A stretch of DNA of 50,551 nucleotides from the NCBI GenBank assembly GCA_023426545.1, contig JAFAAN010000090.1:1-50551 (forward strand), in the 5' to 3' direction. Source of the stretch: Pseudomonadota bacterium. GTDB taxonomy: Bacteria; Myxococcota; Myxococcia; Myxococcales; Myxococcaceae. The notes beneath the pieces were generated by a model that had not been told where the DNA came from, did not search any database, and saw only the letters and a list, made by a program, of their open reading frames with translations. Position numbers and translations under genes: made by a program. Positions 16,142 to 24,286 of this stretch are shown here, in pieces. Each line of letters starts with the position of its first letter. The first letter of the stretch is position 1.

Positions 16142-17233
16142 ATGCGAGTGCTCCTCGTCGGGGACCATCCGCCGCCCCATGGCGGCGTCGCGGTTCATGT
16201 TCAACAGCTTCACGGATTCCTGCGCAGCCGCGGCGTCGCAGTGAAGGTGCTCGACATCGGGAAGGGCGGCCGGCCAGCGCCGGACGTCATCCCGGCCCGG
16301 GGCGCCGCGCACTTCGGTCCGCGACTCGCGCGGTACATTGCCGCCGGGTGGACGGTCCACGTCCACACCAGTGGGAACAACCCGAAGTCGTGGGTGCTCG
16401 CGGGCATGGTGGGGGGCCTGCCCGGGCCGAGGGCTCCTCGGGTCATCACCCTCCACTCGGGGCTGCTGCCCGACTACCTCGCGGCGTCGCCCGCGCGGCG
16501 AGGTCTCGCCCGTCTGGCGCTGGCCGGCTACGCGCGCGTGGTGGCGGTGTCCGCCGCGGTGAAGGAGGCGCTGGTGGGCGTTGGGGTGCCCGCCCGGAAG
16601 ATTCAAGTCCTCCCGGCCTTCTGTGCCGCGCAGGTGCGGCCCGGCCCGGTGCCCGCGGCGGTGGTGGCCGCGCGCTCGCGCCGGCGCACGCTGCTGTCCA
16701 TGGCGCACCATCCCTCGCCCGTCTATGGGCGCGCGCTGATGTTCCGTGCCTTGCGCGAGCTGACGCTGACGTCACCGGACATGGGACTGGCGCTCTTCGG
16801 GCCGGGGTTGGATTCGGAAGCGTTCATCCGCGACGTCCGCGAGGCCCGCGTGGCGGGCCACCTGGACGTGCTGGGGGAGCTGGAGCACGGCGCGGCGCTG
16901 GGCCTCATCGCTCGCAGCGACGTCTTCGTCCGGCCCACGACACATGACGGCGACGCCATCTCCGTTCGCGAAGCCCTGGCGCTGGGGGTGCCGTGCGTGG
17001 CCAGCGACGTCTGCGCCCGGCCGGAGGGGACGCGCGTGTTCACCGGGGGGGACGCCAGCGACCTGGCGCGGGTGCTCCGCGAGGCGGTGGCGGCAGGGCC
17101 CGTGCATGCACCCCAGGTGGATGCCGGGCCGGAGCTGCTCACGCTGTATGCGGAGCTGAGCTCCCACACCCGACGCGAGACGTCACACGAACAAGGCTTC
17201 GACCTGGGGGGGACGAAACATGCGGCGCAGTGA
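16142..17233 (+). CDS. exoO: Glycosyltransferase ExoO (GT4-like)
   Basis: The 363-residue GT-B glycosyltransferase opens with MRVLLVGDHPPPHGGVAVHV, the donor-independent Gly-rich loop typical of family 4. The C-terminal Rossmann domain has the E-x7-E-type region around DGDAISVREALALGVPCVASDV (about 265-290). It adds a sugar to the lipid-linked repeat unit at the cytoplasmic face of the membrane. It starts 17 bp after exoN and its end overlaps the exoP start by 14 bp. The donor sugar cannot be inferred. The syntenic M. xanthus gene (MXAN_3262) is important for an intact spore coat. Confidence 0.84.
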   Translation: MRVLLVGDHPPPHGGVAVHVQQLHGFLRSRGVAVKVLDIGKGGRPAPDVIPARGAAHFGPRLARYIAAGWTVHVHTSGNNPKSWVLAGMVGGLPGPRAPRVITLHSGLLPDYLAASPARRGLARLALAGYARVVAVSAAVKEALVGVGVPARKIQVLPAFCAAQVRPGPVPAAVVAARSRRRTLLSMAHHPSPVYGRALMFRALRELTLTSPDMGLALFGPGLDSEAFIRDVREARVAGHLDVLGELEHGAALGLIARSDVFVRPTTHDGDAISVREALALGVPCVASDVCARPEGTRVFTGGDASDLARVLREAVAAGPVHAPQVDAGPELLTLYAELSSHTRRETSHEQGFDLGGTKHAAQ

Positions 17234-18422
17234 TGACATGGACCTCGTGCGCAGAGCACTGCGTGGGCGGGACCTGGTGGTGTTCTCCAACGACTGGGAT
17301 GGCGACCCGCTGTCGAAGGTCCACATCATGCGGATCCTCGCCCGCGAGAACCGCATCCTCTGGGTGAACAGCATCGGCAACCGCGCGCCCAGGGCCAACG
17401 CGCACGACGTGAAGCGCATCTTCGACAAGCTGAGCCGCTTCACCGAGGGCATCCGGGAGGTGGAGCCCAACATCCACGTGCTGTCTCCGCTGGCCATCCC
17501 CTTCTATGGCTCGGAGCTGGTGCGCGGCGCCAACCGGCGGCTGCTGCGGCTCCAGGTGCTCCGGGCGATGAGGCAGCTGGGCTTCGAGCGGCCCATCTCG
17601 TGGAGCTTCCTGCCTGCCTCCGCGCCGGTGTCCGGCACCCTGGGCGAGGCGTTCGTCATCTACCACTGCGTGGACGAGTTCGCCGCCTTCAGCGACACCA
17701 ATGGCCGCCACATCGCGGAGCTGGAGGAGCGGCTGCTCAAGCGCGCCGACCTCTGCATCACCTCGGCTGGACGGCTGCGGGAGCGCAAGGCCCGGCTCAA
17801 CCCGCGCACGGTGCTGGTGCGCCACGGCACCGACTTCACCCACTTCGTGAAGGCGTGCGACCCGGCCACGCCCATTCCGGAGGACATCGCCCGTCTGCCC
17901 AGGCCCATCATCGGCTTCTTCGGGCTGGTGGCGGACTGGGTGGACCAGGCGGCGCTCATCGCCACGGCGCGCGCGCACCGGGGAGGCTCGGTGGTCATCA
18001 TCGGCAAGACGACGCCGGACTGTGACGACTCCGCGCTGCGGGCCGAGCCGAACATCCACATGCTGGGCCGCAGGCCGTATGCGGACCTGCCGGGCTACTG
18101 CAAGGCCTTCGACGTGGCGCTGATGCCCTTCAAGCTCAGCGAGCTGACGCTGAACGCGAATCCGCTGAAGGTCCGTGAGTACCTCGCTGCGGGCCTGCCC
18201 GTCGTGTCCACCGACCTGCCCGAGGTCCGCAAGGTGGGGCTGTGCTCGATTGCCAGCGACACCGCGGATTTCGTGCGCAAGGTGGACGCGTGTCTGGCGG
18301 ACAAGCCCGGCCCGGACCGGGCCCGCGCCGAGCGCATCTTCGGTGAGAGCTGGGAGGCCCGCGTCGACGAGATTCGCCACCACGTGGGCGCAGCGCTCAT
18401 GGCGGACGGAAAGGACCTCTGA
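17220..18422 (+). CDS. exoP: Glycosyltransferase ExoP (GT-B, TuaH-like)
   Basis: The 400-residue GT-B enzyme has the opening VVFSNDWDGDPLSK and an inter-domain segment FGLVADWVDQAALI. Its nucleotide-sugar region LNANPLKVREYLAAGLPVVST (about 305-325) is typical of family 4 enzymes of the TuaH kind. It probably adds another sugar to the spore coat repeat unit. The ATG at 17220 overlaps exoO; an alternative in-frame ATG lies at 17238. It is the last gene of the exo operon and converges on the next minus-strand gene with a 12-bp gap. The syntenic gene is MXAN_3263. Confidence 0.84.
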   Translation: MRRSDDMDLVRRALRGRDLVVFSNDWDGDPLSKVHIMRILARENRILWVNSIGNRAPRANAHDVKRIFDKLSRFTEGIREVEPNIHVLSPLAIPFYGSELVRGANRRLLRLQVLRAMRQLGFERPISWSFLPASAPVSGTLGEAFVIYHCVDEFAAFSDTNGRHIAELEERLLKRADLCITSAGRLRERKARLNPRTVLVRHGTDFTHFVKACDPATPIPEDIARLPRPIIGFFGLVADWVDQAALIATARAHRGGSVVIIGKTTPDCDDSALRAEPNIHMLGRRPYADLPGYCKAFDVALMPFKLSELTLNANPLKVREYLAAGLPVVSTDLPEVRKVGLCSIASDTADFVRKVDACLADKPGPDRARAERIFGESWEARVDEIRHHVGAALMADGKDL

Positions 18423-18434
18423 CGTGGCTCCGGG

Positions 18435-19613
18435 CTACGCTCGGGCGCCGCGGCCCGCCAGCGCCCGCTCCAGGAGGGCGTAGCGGCGGGCCACGCGGGC
18501 GTAGTCCGCCGGAGCGATGGTGACCTGCGCCTGCGTCCGCATGAGGTCGGCCTTCGCCTCCAGGAACTCGGAGGCGGAGAGGCCGCCGTCCTGCTCCAGC
18601 AGCCGCGCGGCGTCCTCGTCTGGCAGGGCCAGGGGAATCCCCAGCCGTTCCTGCATCTGCTGGCGCAGGGCGTGCTCCAGCTCCGGAAGCAGCTCCTTCT
18701 CCACCTTCGCGCGGCGCATGAGCCAGCCCATGCTGCGCACGTACTCCAGCGCGGACCGGTGCCGCTCCACGCGCAGCGGACGGGGGGCGCCGAAGCGCGT
18801 GCCGCGCGACACCGTGTAGAGCAGCCCCACCACCAGCACCTGCGCGACGAAGACCCAGATGCCTCGTGAGAAGGGGGGCGGCGGCGCGAGCTCGTGGTGG
18901 TGCTCGTCGAACAACAGGGAGCCGCGCGCGGCCAGCGCCTCCCAGAAGCGCAGGTTGTCGAGCAGTTCGAGCCGCCGGTTCTCGATGAGGTCCGCGCCTG
19001 CGAGCACGTACACCTCGCCCGAGCCCAGCGCGCGCCGCCACACCGCCACCGCGCCACCCAGGCCCGCGACTGGCACGGCCTCCTCGTGGTTCATGCGCAG
19101 GCCCCGGTCCTGGGAGACGCGCAGGTGGGACAGGCCGTGCAAGGGCCCCACGGGCAGCCACACGTCCACCGTGGTGCCGCCCACGTCGGTCAGCGCCGAG
19201 TCCAGGCCCCGGCTGCTCGCGGGCATCATCAAGCCGGGCTCCAGGTCGAGCCACGCCTCCAGGGCCGGCTGGTGTTTTCCCAGCGCTCGCGGCGACAGGT
19301 ACACCAGCGTTCCGCCCGCGCGTACGAAGCGTTCCAGCGCGGAGACTTCATCCTCCGTGACGGGCCGCCCCTCGGGGGCCGCGAGCACCACGGTGCGCGT
19401 CTCCTGGGGCAGTACCTCCAGGGGCGTGAGCCACGTGTCCGCGGCCCTGCCGCCCTCGCGCAGGTACAGGTAGAGCGCTCGCGCGCCCTGCGGGGCGGTG
19501 TTCTCCACCGTGGGCACGGGCGAGTCGGGCGCGTCCGTGCGAGTGGACAGGCCCACCGCGAGGGCCAGGACGATGAGCACGCCGAAGACGGCGAGGGTCC
19601 GGAGGTTCTTCAT
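18435..19613 (-). CDS. DUF4350-like membrane protein
   Basis: The 392-residue protein has an N-terminal membrane helix (about 7-23) and a periplasmic alpha/beta region with glutamine-amidotransferase-like topology (phrases TVVLAAPEGRPVTEDEVSALERFVRAGGTLVYLSP). The motif FDEHHHE (about residue 238) is typical of DUF4350 proteins, and a second helix (about 253-270) follows. The C-terminal cytoplasmic part is helical and charged. Its ATG overlaps the stop of the DUF4129-like gene (ATGA), so the two are coupled. In other bacteria these families accompany MoxR ATPase and DUF58 genes, which are not in the window. Function is unknown. Confidence 0.75.
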   Translation of the reverse strand: MKNLRTLAVFGVLIVLALAVGLSTRTDAPDSPVPTVENTAPQGARALYLYLREGGRAADTWLTPLEVLPQETRTVVLAAPEGRPVTEDEVSALERFVRAGGTLVYLSPRALGKHQPALEAWLDLEPGLMMPASSRGLDSALTDVGGTTVDVWLPVGPLHGLSHLRVSQDRGLRMNHEEAVPVAGLGGAVAVWRRALGSGEVYVLAGADLIENRRLELLDNLRFWEALAARGSLLFDEHHHELAPPPPFSRGIWVFVAQVLVVGLLYTVSRGTRFGAPRPLRVERHRSALEYVRSMGWLMRRAKVEKELLPELEHALRQQMQERLGIPLALPDEDAARLLEQDGGLSASEFLEAKADLMRTQAQVTIAPADYARVARRYALLERALAGRGARA

Positions 19614-20503
19614 TGGGCCCCCACCGTGGGCAGGGTGCCACTCAGCGCCTCCACCTCGGTGACGAAGCGGGCCGCCTCGTCCGGTGCCACCGGCGCGAGC
19701 GAATAGAAGGCTCGGTCGTACCAGTCCATGAGCCGCTCCACCTCGCGCACGAGCGGCGCGGGCGCGCCTCGGCCCGGCAGCTCGGCCGCCAGCTCGCGGT
19801 TGGTTCGGACGCGGTCTGGACGCGCCAGCCGCCGCTCCTCCAGCGCGGACAGGAGGCTGAGCAGGCCCTCACGGATGGCTTCGCGTGCATCCGTGGAGAG
19901 CGCGGCGCGGGCGCGGTGCAGGTGTTCGCCGGGCGAGTCCAGCACGAGGGGCTCGGCGTCCGACGTCGAGCGGTCTGCCGTCCTCACGGCCTTGCCCCCG
20001 CGCCGCGCGCGGAGCTTCAGCACGCCCCACAGCAGCAGCGCGAGCGCCAGCCCCAGCATCACGGCCCGCGTGGCCACCGCGAAGCCCTGGGCCTGTCTTG
20101 ACTCGAAGAGGCGCTCCAGCCAGGCCGTCACCTCGCGCATCAGCCGCTTCAGCGCATCACCGTGGCGCTGGCGGGCGCGGGCGAACTCCGGGCGGTCGAG
20201 GATGGCTTGGAGGCGCTCCGGCTCGGCCGGCGGCGCGGCGACAGCGGCGGGGCCGTTCGCCTGGGCCTGGACGTCACAGGCCTGCTTCAGGAAGCGGGCA
20301 ATCTGCTCCGCGCGCGCCGCCTCGTCGTCACCTTCGCGTCCAGGAGGGAGCGGCATTCCGCCCAGGCGCGCGGACAGCGTGTTCACCGCGTCGGTGAAGC
20401 CGGTGGGGTGGTGCTGCGCTGTCTCGCGCAGGCTCTGCGCGGTGGCCTCGCGCTCGGCGCAGGGGAGCGAGGCCAGCAGCAGGAGGAGGGGGAGGTTCGG
20501 CAC
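19610..20503 (-). CDS. DUF4129-like membrane protein
   Basis: The 297-residue protein has a signal-like N-terminus (LPLLLLLASLPC), a helical region, one membrane helix (about 147-164) and a cytoplasmic C-terminal domain of about 110 residues. That domain contains RTNRELAAELPGR and a final LMDWYDRAFYSL, patterns recurrent in DUF4129 domains. The segment LASLPC could be a lipobox, but a later membrane helix makes a lipoprotein less likely. The gene is 22 bp after the polytopic membrane protein gene and overlaps the DUF4350-like gene. DUF4129 domains are often fused to transglutaminases; no such domain is seen here. Confidence 0.7.
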   Translation of the reverse strand: MPNLPLLLLLASLPCAEREATAQSLRETAQHHPTGFTDAVNTLSARLGGMPLPPGREGDDEAARAEQIARFLKQACDVQAQANGPAAVAAPPAEPERLQAILDRPEFARARQRHGDALKRLMREVTAWLERLFESRQAQGFAVATRAVMLGLALALLLWGVLKLRARRGGKAVRTADRSTSDAEPLVLDSPGEHLHRARAALSTDAREAIREGLLSLLSALEERRLARPDRVRTNRELAAELPGRGAPAPLVREVERLMDWYDRAFYSLAPVAPDEAARFVTEVEALSGTLPTVGAQ

Positions 20504-20525
20504 GGGCGGAGTCCGGGGCGCGCCG

Positions 20526-21548
20526 TCACACCGTGGACGGTGTCACGTCGAGCTGGTGTTCCAGGTCCAGGGCTTCGCGGCGCACGCGCATGTCCAGGTA
20601 GAAGAGCGCGCAGAAGACGAAGTTGAAGGGCGCGAAGAGCGACTGCGCCACCGTCTGCACCAGCTCCACCGGCACCAGGATCAACTGCGGCGTGCGGGCC
20701 ATGGTCCCCGGGTCGAAGGGGTTGCCATAGGGCAACATCGCCAGCCAGGAAGGCAGCCCGGAGACGAGCTGGACGGAGATGAGGATGAGGCTCACGACGG
20801 TGAAGAGAATCATCGCGCGCACCATCACCCGGTCGAGGAAGCCCGGCCCCACGCGGCCCGACAGGAGCTGTCCGGAGCGCCGGAAGGTCTCCCATGCGCC
20901 CAGCTCCTCCATGGCCAGCACGGGGGGAACCAGCAGGAAGCGCAGCATGTACCAGAGCGCCGCGGCGATGAGCCCCAGGCTCGCGAGGAGGGTGCCACCA
21001 ATGCCCAGCACCACGGCCAGGGTTTGGGAGCCCGCGGCCACCCCGGCGACGACGCCGACAAGGGCGATGACGATGCCCGGAACCATGAGCACCATTGTCA
21101 CCAGCGTCGACCAGCCAATCGACAGCAGGTACACCCCCGTCAGCGTGCCCATGCGCGAGAAGCACCACCGCAGCGCGTCCGCCGGGCGCACGGGCTCGCC
21201 CAGCTGGGCCGTCAGCACGTAACGCGAGGCGGCCAGGGTGGCCAGCCAGTACATCCAGAGCAGGAACAAGAACAGGCCTGACCAGAGCGCGAGGGTGACG
21301 GCCGCCTGCGGGAGTATGACCGCCGGGTCCAGCTGCGCGCGTGACTCCGCGTCGCCCATGTAGAGCAGCGGGGACAGCCGCTGTCCCACCACCAGCGTCG
21401 CCTTGGTCGCGATGTAGTTCACCAGCGTGAAGCCGAAGCTCAGCAGGAAGAGGGGCTTCAGGTGGGAGCGCCAGAAGGTAGCGGCACGGTCAATCAGCTC
21501 CCCCATGGCGAGGGGACGCAGCTCGGCGACGATGGGATTGGGGCTCAC
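20526..21548 (-). CDS. Polytopic membrane protein, glycerophosphodiesterase membrane-domain-like
   Basis: The 340-residue protein has about six or seven long hydrophobic segments and a short amphipathic start (LAMGELIDRAATFWRSHLKPLF). That start resembles the opening of the membrane domain found in glycerophosphoryl diester phosphodiesterase and YciC-like proteins. No catalytic residues are seen. The GTG at 21548 is chosen because it overlaps the thiE stop (GTGA); the longer reading from 21578 would run into thiE. Translation coupling ties it to the thiamine genes upstream, although function suggests it belongs with the DUF4129/DUF4350 pair downstream. Confidence 0.7.
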   Translation of the reverse strand: MSPNPIVAELRPLAMGELIDRAATFWRSHLKPLFLLSFGFTLVNYIATKATLVVGQRLSPLLYMGDAESRAQLDPAVILPQAAVTLALWSGLFLFLLWMYWLATLAASRYVLTAQLGEPVRPADALRWCFSRMGTLTGVYLLSIGWSTLVTMVLMVPGIVIALVGVVAGVAAGSQTLAVVLGIGGTLLASLGLIAAALWYMLRFLLVPPVLAMEELGAWETFRRSGQLLSGRVGPGFLDRVMVRAMILFTVVSLILISVQLVSGLPSWLAMLPYGNPFDPGTMARTPQLILVPVELVQTVAQSLFAPFNFVFCALFYLDMRVRREALDLEHQLDVTPSTV

Positions 21549-22192
21549 AGGGGGCGCAGCATAGCCCGCCCGGCGCACGCGGCCAGCAGCGTCCGGGCCG
21601 CGGCCGTGGGGTCCTCGGCCTCCAGCACACCGGAGATGACCGCGAAGCCCGCCGCGCCGCGAATGACCGCCGCGCGCTCCGGGGTGATACCCCCCAGGGC
21701 CAGCGCGGGGCAGGGCAGCGCCCCGGCGAGGGCGCGGAAGCCTTCCGGCCCCAGCGGAGGCCGCGTGTCGAGCGGCTTGGAGCCGGGGGCGAAGACGGGA
21801 CTCACCAGGGCCAGGTCCGCGCCCTGGACCGCCCGGGCCTCTTCCTCGTCATGGACGGCGACGCTCAGCCACCGCCCCGCTGGGAGGTGGGAGCGGACGT
21901 CCGCGGGGAGCGGGCCGTGGGCGGGGAGGTGCACGTGCGCACCCACGAGCAGCGCGACATCCACGCGCCCGTTGACGAAGAGGGGATTTCCGCGTGCGTG
22001 ACACAGCGCGGCCAGCTCGCGCGCTTCATCGAGGAAGCGGCGGCCGGTGGCCTCCGGGTGGCGGTGCTGGACGGCGACCTCGGGCCCTGCGTCGAGGGCC
22101 CGGGTGAGCGCCCACTTCAGGCGCTCGGGCGGCAGGCGCCAGTCGGTGATGACGACGAGCCTGGGGAGGGCAGGGGGCGCCACCACGAGCAC
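21545..22192 (-). CDS. thiE: Thiamine phosphate synthase/TenI family protein
   Basis: The 215-residue TIM-barrel protein has the family's recurring strands: VVITDWRLP, AVQHRHPEA, LFVNGRVDVALLVGAHVHLP, LALVSPVF, LALGGITPE and FAVISGVL. ThiE joins hydroxymethylpyrimidine diphosphate to thiazole phosphate. The usual ThiE motif QLREK is altered to QHRHPE, and GVHLGQ(E/D)D is altered to AHVHLPAHG, so substrate contacts differ from textbook ThiE. A thiazole tautomerase (TenI) role is possible. It lies 7 bp after thiG and overlaps the next gene, consistent with an operon thiS-thiG-thiE. Confidence 0.72.
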   Translation of the reverse strand: MLVVAPPALPRLVVITDWRLPPERLKWALTRALDAGPEVAVQHRHPEATGRRFLDEARELAALCHARGNPLFVNGRVDVALLVGAHVHLPAHGPLPADVRSHLPAGRWLSVAVHDEEEARAVQGADLALVSPVFAPGSKPLDTRPPLGPEGFRALAGALPCPALALGGITPERAAVIRGAAGFAVISGVLEAEDPTAAARTLLAACAGRAMLRPL

Positions 22193-22199
22193 CGGGCCG

Positions 22200-22985
22200 T
22201 CAGGGGTCTACGAGCCCTTCGATGGGGCTGGACGCGGAGCCGTAGGCTTTTCGCGGGATGCGGCCGGCCAGGTACGCGTCGCGGCCGGCCTCCACGGCCT
22301 TCTTCATGGCCACGGACATGCGCACCGGGTCCCGCGCACCGGCGATGGCGGTGTTCATCAGCACGGCCTCCACGCCCAGCTCCATGGCGATGGCCGCGTC
22401 GGACGCAGTGCCCACGCCCGCGTCCACGATGACGGGGACCTTCACCGTCTCCAAGATGAGGCGGATGTTGTGTGGGTTGCGGATGCCCAGGCCGCTGCCA
22501 ATGGGCGCCGCCAGGGGCATGACGGCCGCGCAGCCCGCGTCTTCCAGCTTGCGGGCGGTGATGGGGTCGTCGCTGGTGTAGGGCAGCACGGTGAAGCCCT
22601 CCTTCACCAGGATGCGGGCCGCCTTCACCGTCTCCTCGACGTCCGGGTAGAGCGTCTTCTCGTCGCCGAGCACCTCGAGCTTCACCCACTTGCTCATGCC
22701 CAGCTCCTCGGCGAGCCGGCAGGTGCGGACCGCGTCATCCGCCGTGTAGCAGAGCGCCGTGTTGGGCAGCAGGCGCAGGCGGTTGCGGTCGATCCAGTTC
22801 ATCAGGGACGCTTCGCCCGTGGCCTTCAGGTCGAGGCGGCGCACCGCCACGGTCACCATCTCCGTGCCCGAGGCCTCATGGCACTGCTTCATGATGTCGT
22901 GGCTCGGGTACTTCCCCGTGCCGAGGATGAGCCGGGAGTTGAACGTCACTCCGGCGATGGTGAAAGGCTTGTCCTGGATGCTCAT
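22200..22985 (-). CDS. thiG: Thiazole synthase ThiG
   Basis: The 261-residue TIM barrel condenses deoxyxylulose phosphate, dehydroglycine and ThiS-thiocarboxylate sulfur into the thiazole of thiamine. Hallmarks are SRLILGTGKYPS, the Schiff-base Lys region KLEVLGDEKTLYPD, VLPYTSDDP, MPLAAPIGSGLGIRNP and the phosphate-binding VDAGVGTASDAA. Length matches the family (about 255-265). The ATG is 14 bp after the thiS stop. Identification is firm. Confidence 0.97.
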   Translation of the reverse strand: MSIQDKPFTIAGVTFNSRLILGTGKYPSHDIMKQCHEASGTEMVTVAVRRLDLKATGEASLMNWIDRNRLRLLPNTALCYTADDAVRTCRLAEELGMSKWVKLEVLGDEKTLYPDVEETVKAARILVKEGFTVLPYTSDDPITARKLEDAGCAAVMPLAAPIGSGLGIRNPHNIRLILETVKVPVIVDAGVGTASDAAIAMELGVEAVLMNTAIAGARDPVRMSVAMKKAVEAGRDAYLAGRIPRKAYGSASSPIEGLVDP

Positions 22986-22999
22986 GTTCGGACTCCTGG

Positions 23000-23200
23000 C
23001 TAGCCGCCGCCGACGAAGGTGACGATTTCCACGCGGTCCCCCGCCTGGAGGTGGTGCTCGGGGTGGCGGGCGCGGCGCACCACCTCGGCGTTCACCTCGA
23101 CAGCGATGCCAGGACCGCCAATCTGAAGGGACTCCAACAGTGCCGAAAGCGTGGTGCCGTCCGGCACCTCACGCGTCTCTCCGTTGACCCAGACCTGCAC
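23000..23200 (-). CDS. thiS: Sulfur carrier protein ThiS
   Basis: The 66-residue ubiquitin-fold carrier ends in the obligatory Gly-Gly (FVGGG), which is adenylated and then thiocarboxylated to feed sulfur to ThiG. The start is set at the GTG at 23200, giving VQVWVNGETRE and the usual family length. A longer reading from 23239 would add a non-homologous tail, and AGGAG lies about 10 bp before the GTG. It is first in the thiSGE operon. Adenylation (ThiF) and dehydroglycine (ThiO or ThiH) genes are not in the window. Confidence 0.93.
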   Translation of the reverse strand: MQVWVNGETREVPDGTTLSALLESLQIGGPGIAVEVNAEVVRRARHPEHHLQAGDRVEIVTFVGGG

Positions 23201-23523
23201 GGCGCCACGGCTCCTTGCGACGGGGACCAGGGCACGCACTACAAGGGTGACTCCGCGCTGTCAACGCGCTCGCCCGCCCGTGCGTCCGCCATCCTCACCG
23301 GTATGCCCGTCCTCGCGTCCTGTTCCCAGGGAGGGCGGGCAGGGGGCCGGGCGCCTCTGGGGCCGGTCTGTGCCCCTAGCCCTTCACTCCCTCCGGGACA
23401 ACCCCTGTGCAAGGGCGGGGGGAGCGCTCACTTTCTGCCCAACGCCGGGGGAAACGCTCCCTCGGCCGCAAGTGCGAGAGGGGGAGACCTTCTCCCGTTC
23501 CCATGTGAAAGGAGCAGGAACCG
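23201..23523. other. Divergent intergenic region between thiS and a lipoprotein gene
   Basis: These 323 bp hold no convincing gene. A thiamine pyrophosphate riboswitch was looked for upstream of thiS on the minus strand and none was recognised: no CTGAGA-type helix motif and no conserved 3' arm. The right end provides a strong ribosome binding site (AAAGGAG) for the gene at 23524. Promoters for both directions must lie here but no clear -35/-10 pair was found. Confidence 0.5.
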
Positions 23524-24096
23524 ATGCGCAAGCTCATGACGGCGGTCACGGTGGTTGCGGGGATGTCCCTGGTCGTCTCTGGCTGTAGCAAACGCGACGA
23601 TGTCGAGTCGCAGCGTCAGGACGTCGCGGAGGCGCAGCGGGATGCGCGGCAGAAGACGGCGGAGATCCGCCAGGATGCGCGCGAGGATATCGCGAGCACA
23701 CAACTGGAGGCCCAGGAGGACATCGCTGGCGTGCAGCAGGACGTCCAGGAGGAGCGCCAGGAGCTGGCCGAGGCCGAGGCGGAGCGCCAGCGGGACTTGA
23801 ATGAGGACCCGGCGCTGGGGGGCTCGGGCGCGGCGGGTGCCACCGCCGCGGCGACCAGCATCAACGGCCGCGTGCTCTCCACGGGGCTCAATGAATTGAC
23901 GGTGGTCGACACCAGCAACAACCGGCAGCTGGAGCTGAAGACGAACGGCCAGACGCGCATCCTGCAGGACAACAAGCCGCTGAAGCTGGGTGACATCGAG
24001 GAGGGGGCCCAGGTCCGCGCTTCGTATGTGAGGGACGGCGATGACATGGTGGTTCGTGAGCTGACCGTGACGCAGCCGGTGCTGAAGAAGAAGTAG
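23524..24096 (+). CDS. Coiled-coil lipoprotein of unknown function
   Basis: The 190-residue product has a type II signal peptide with lipobox VVSGC (Cys21). A long charged coiled coil follows (about 25-95), built from Glu/Arg/Gln/Asp-rich heptads such as RQDVAEAQRDARQ. After a Gly/Ala hinge comes a small beta domain (about 108-188; INGRVLSTGLNELTVVDTSNNRQLELKT) resembling OB-like DUF5666-type domains. Likely a cell-envelope lipoprotein. AAAGGAG precedes the ATG. A hairpin with T-rich tail follows the gene, so it is probably monocistronic. Confidence 0.82.
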   Translation: MRKLMTAVTVVAGMSLVVSGCSKRDDVESQRQDVAEAQRDARQKTAEIRQDAREDIASTQLEAQEDIAGVQQDVQEERQELAEAEAERQRDLNEDPALGGSGAAGATAAATSINGRVLSTGLNELTVVDTSNNRQLELKTNGQTRILQDNKPLKLGDIEEGAQVRASYVRDGDDMVVRELTVTQPVLKKK

Positions 24097-24122
24097 GCGG
24101 CCCATCTCCTCGATGGACGCTC

Positions 24123-24162
24123 GGGAGCAGCCTCGGCCTCGGCGGAGGCTGTTCCCTTGTTT
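24123..24162 (+). terminator. Rho-independent terminator after the coiled-coil lipoprotein gene
   Basis: A 12-bp stem, GGGAGCAGCCTC with GAGGCTGTTCCC (one G-T pair), has a 10-nt loop and is followed directly by TTGTTT. It starts 27 bp after the stop codon at 24096. Confidence 0.65.
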
Positions 24163-24220
24163 CCCTGAATCCGAGCTGGGAGGTTGGAAGGGAGTGTCGG
24201 ACGTGGGTGGTAGGAGGGAT

Positions 24221-24239
24221 GCGTGAGGTTCTCTCACGC
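24221..24239. promoter_or_regulatory. Perfect 7-bp inverted repeat upstream of the kinase-like gene
   Basis: GCGTGAG-gttct-CTCACGC lies 48 bp before the ATG at 24287. It is nested within a larger imperfect inverted repeat (around 24176-24193 and 24239-24253; GGTTGG against CCAACC). It could be an operator or an RNA hairpin in the leader. There is no experimental basis for choosing. Confidence 0.3.
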
Positions 24240-24286
24240 CTTCCCAACCCAGGGGAGGACTTCCTGCCCAGGAGGCATCACCCCAG

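Noticed and set aside
23201..23523. A TPP riboswitch upstream of thiS
   Set aside because: The conserved CTGAGA element and the 3' arm with its GxxxACCxG-type core were not found on the minus strand.
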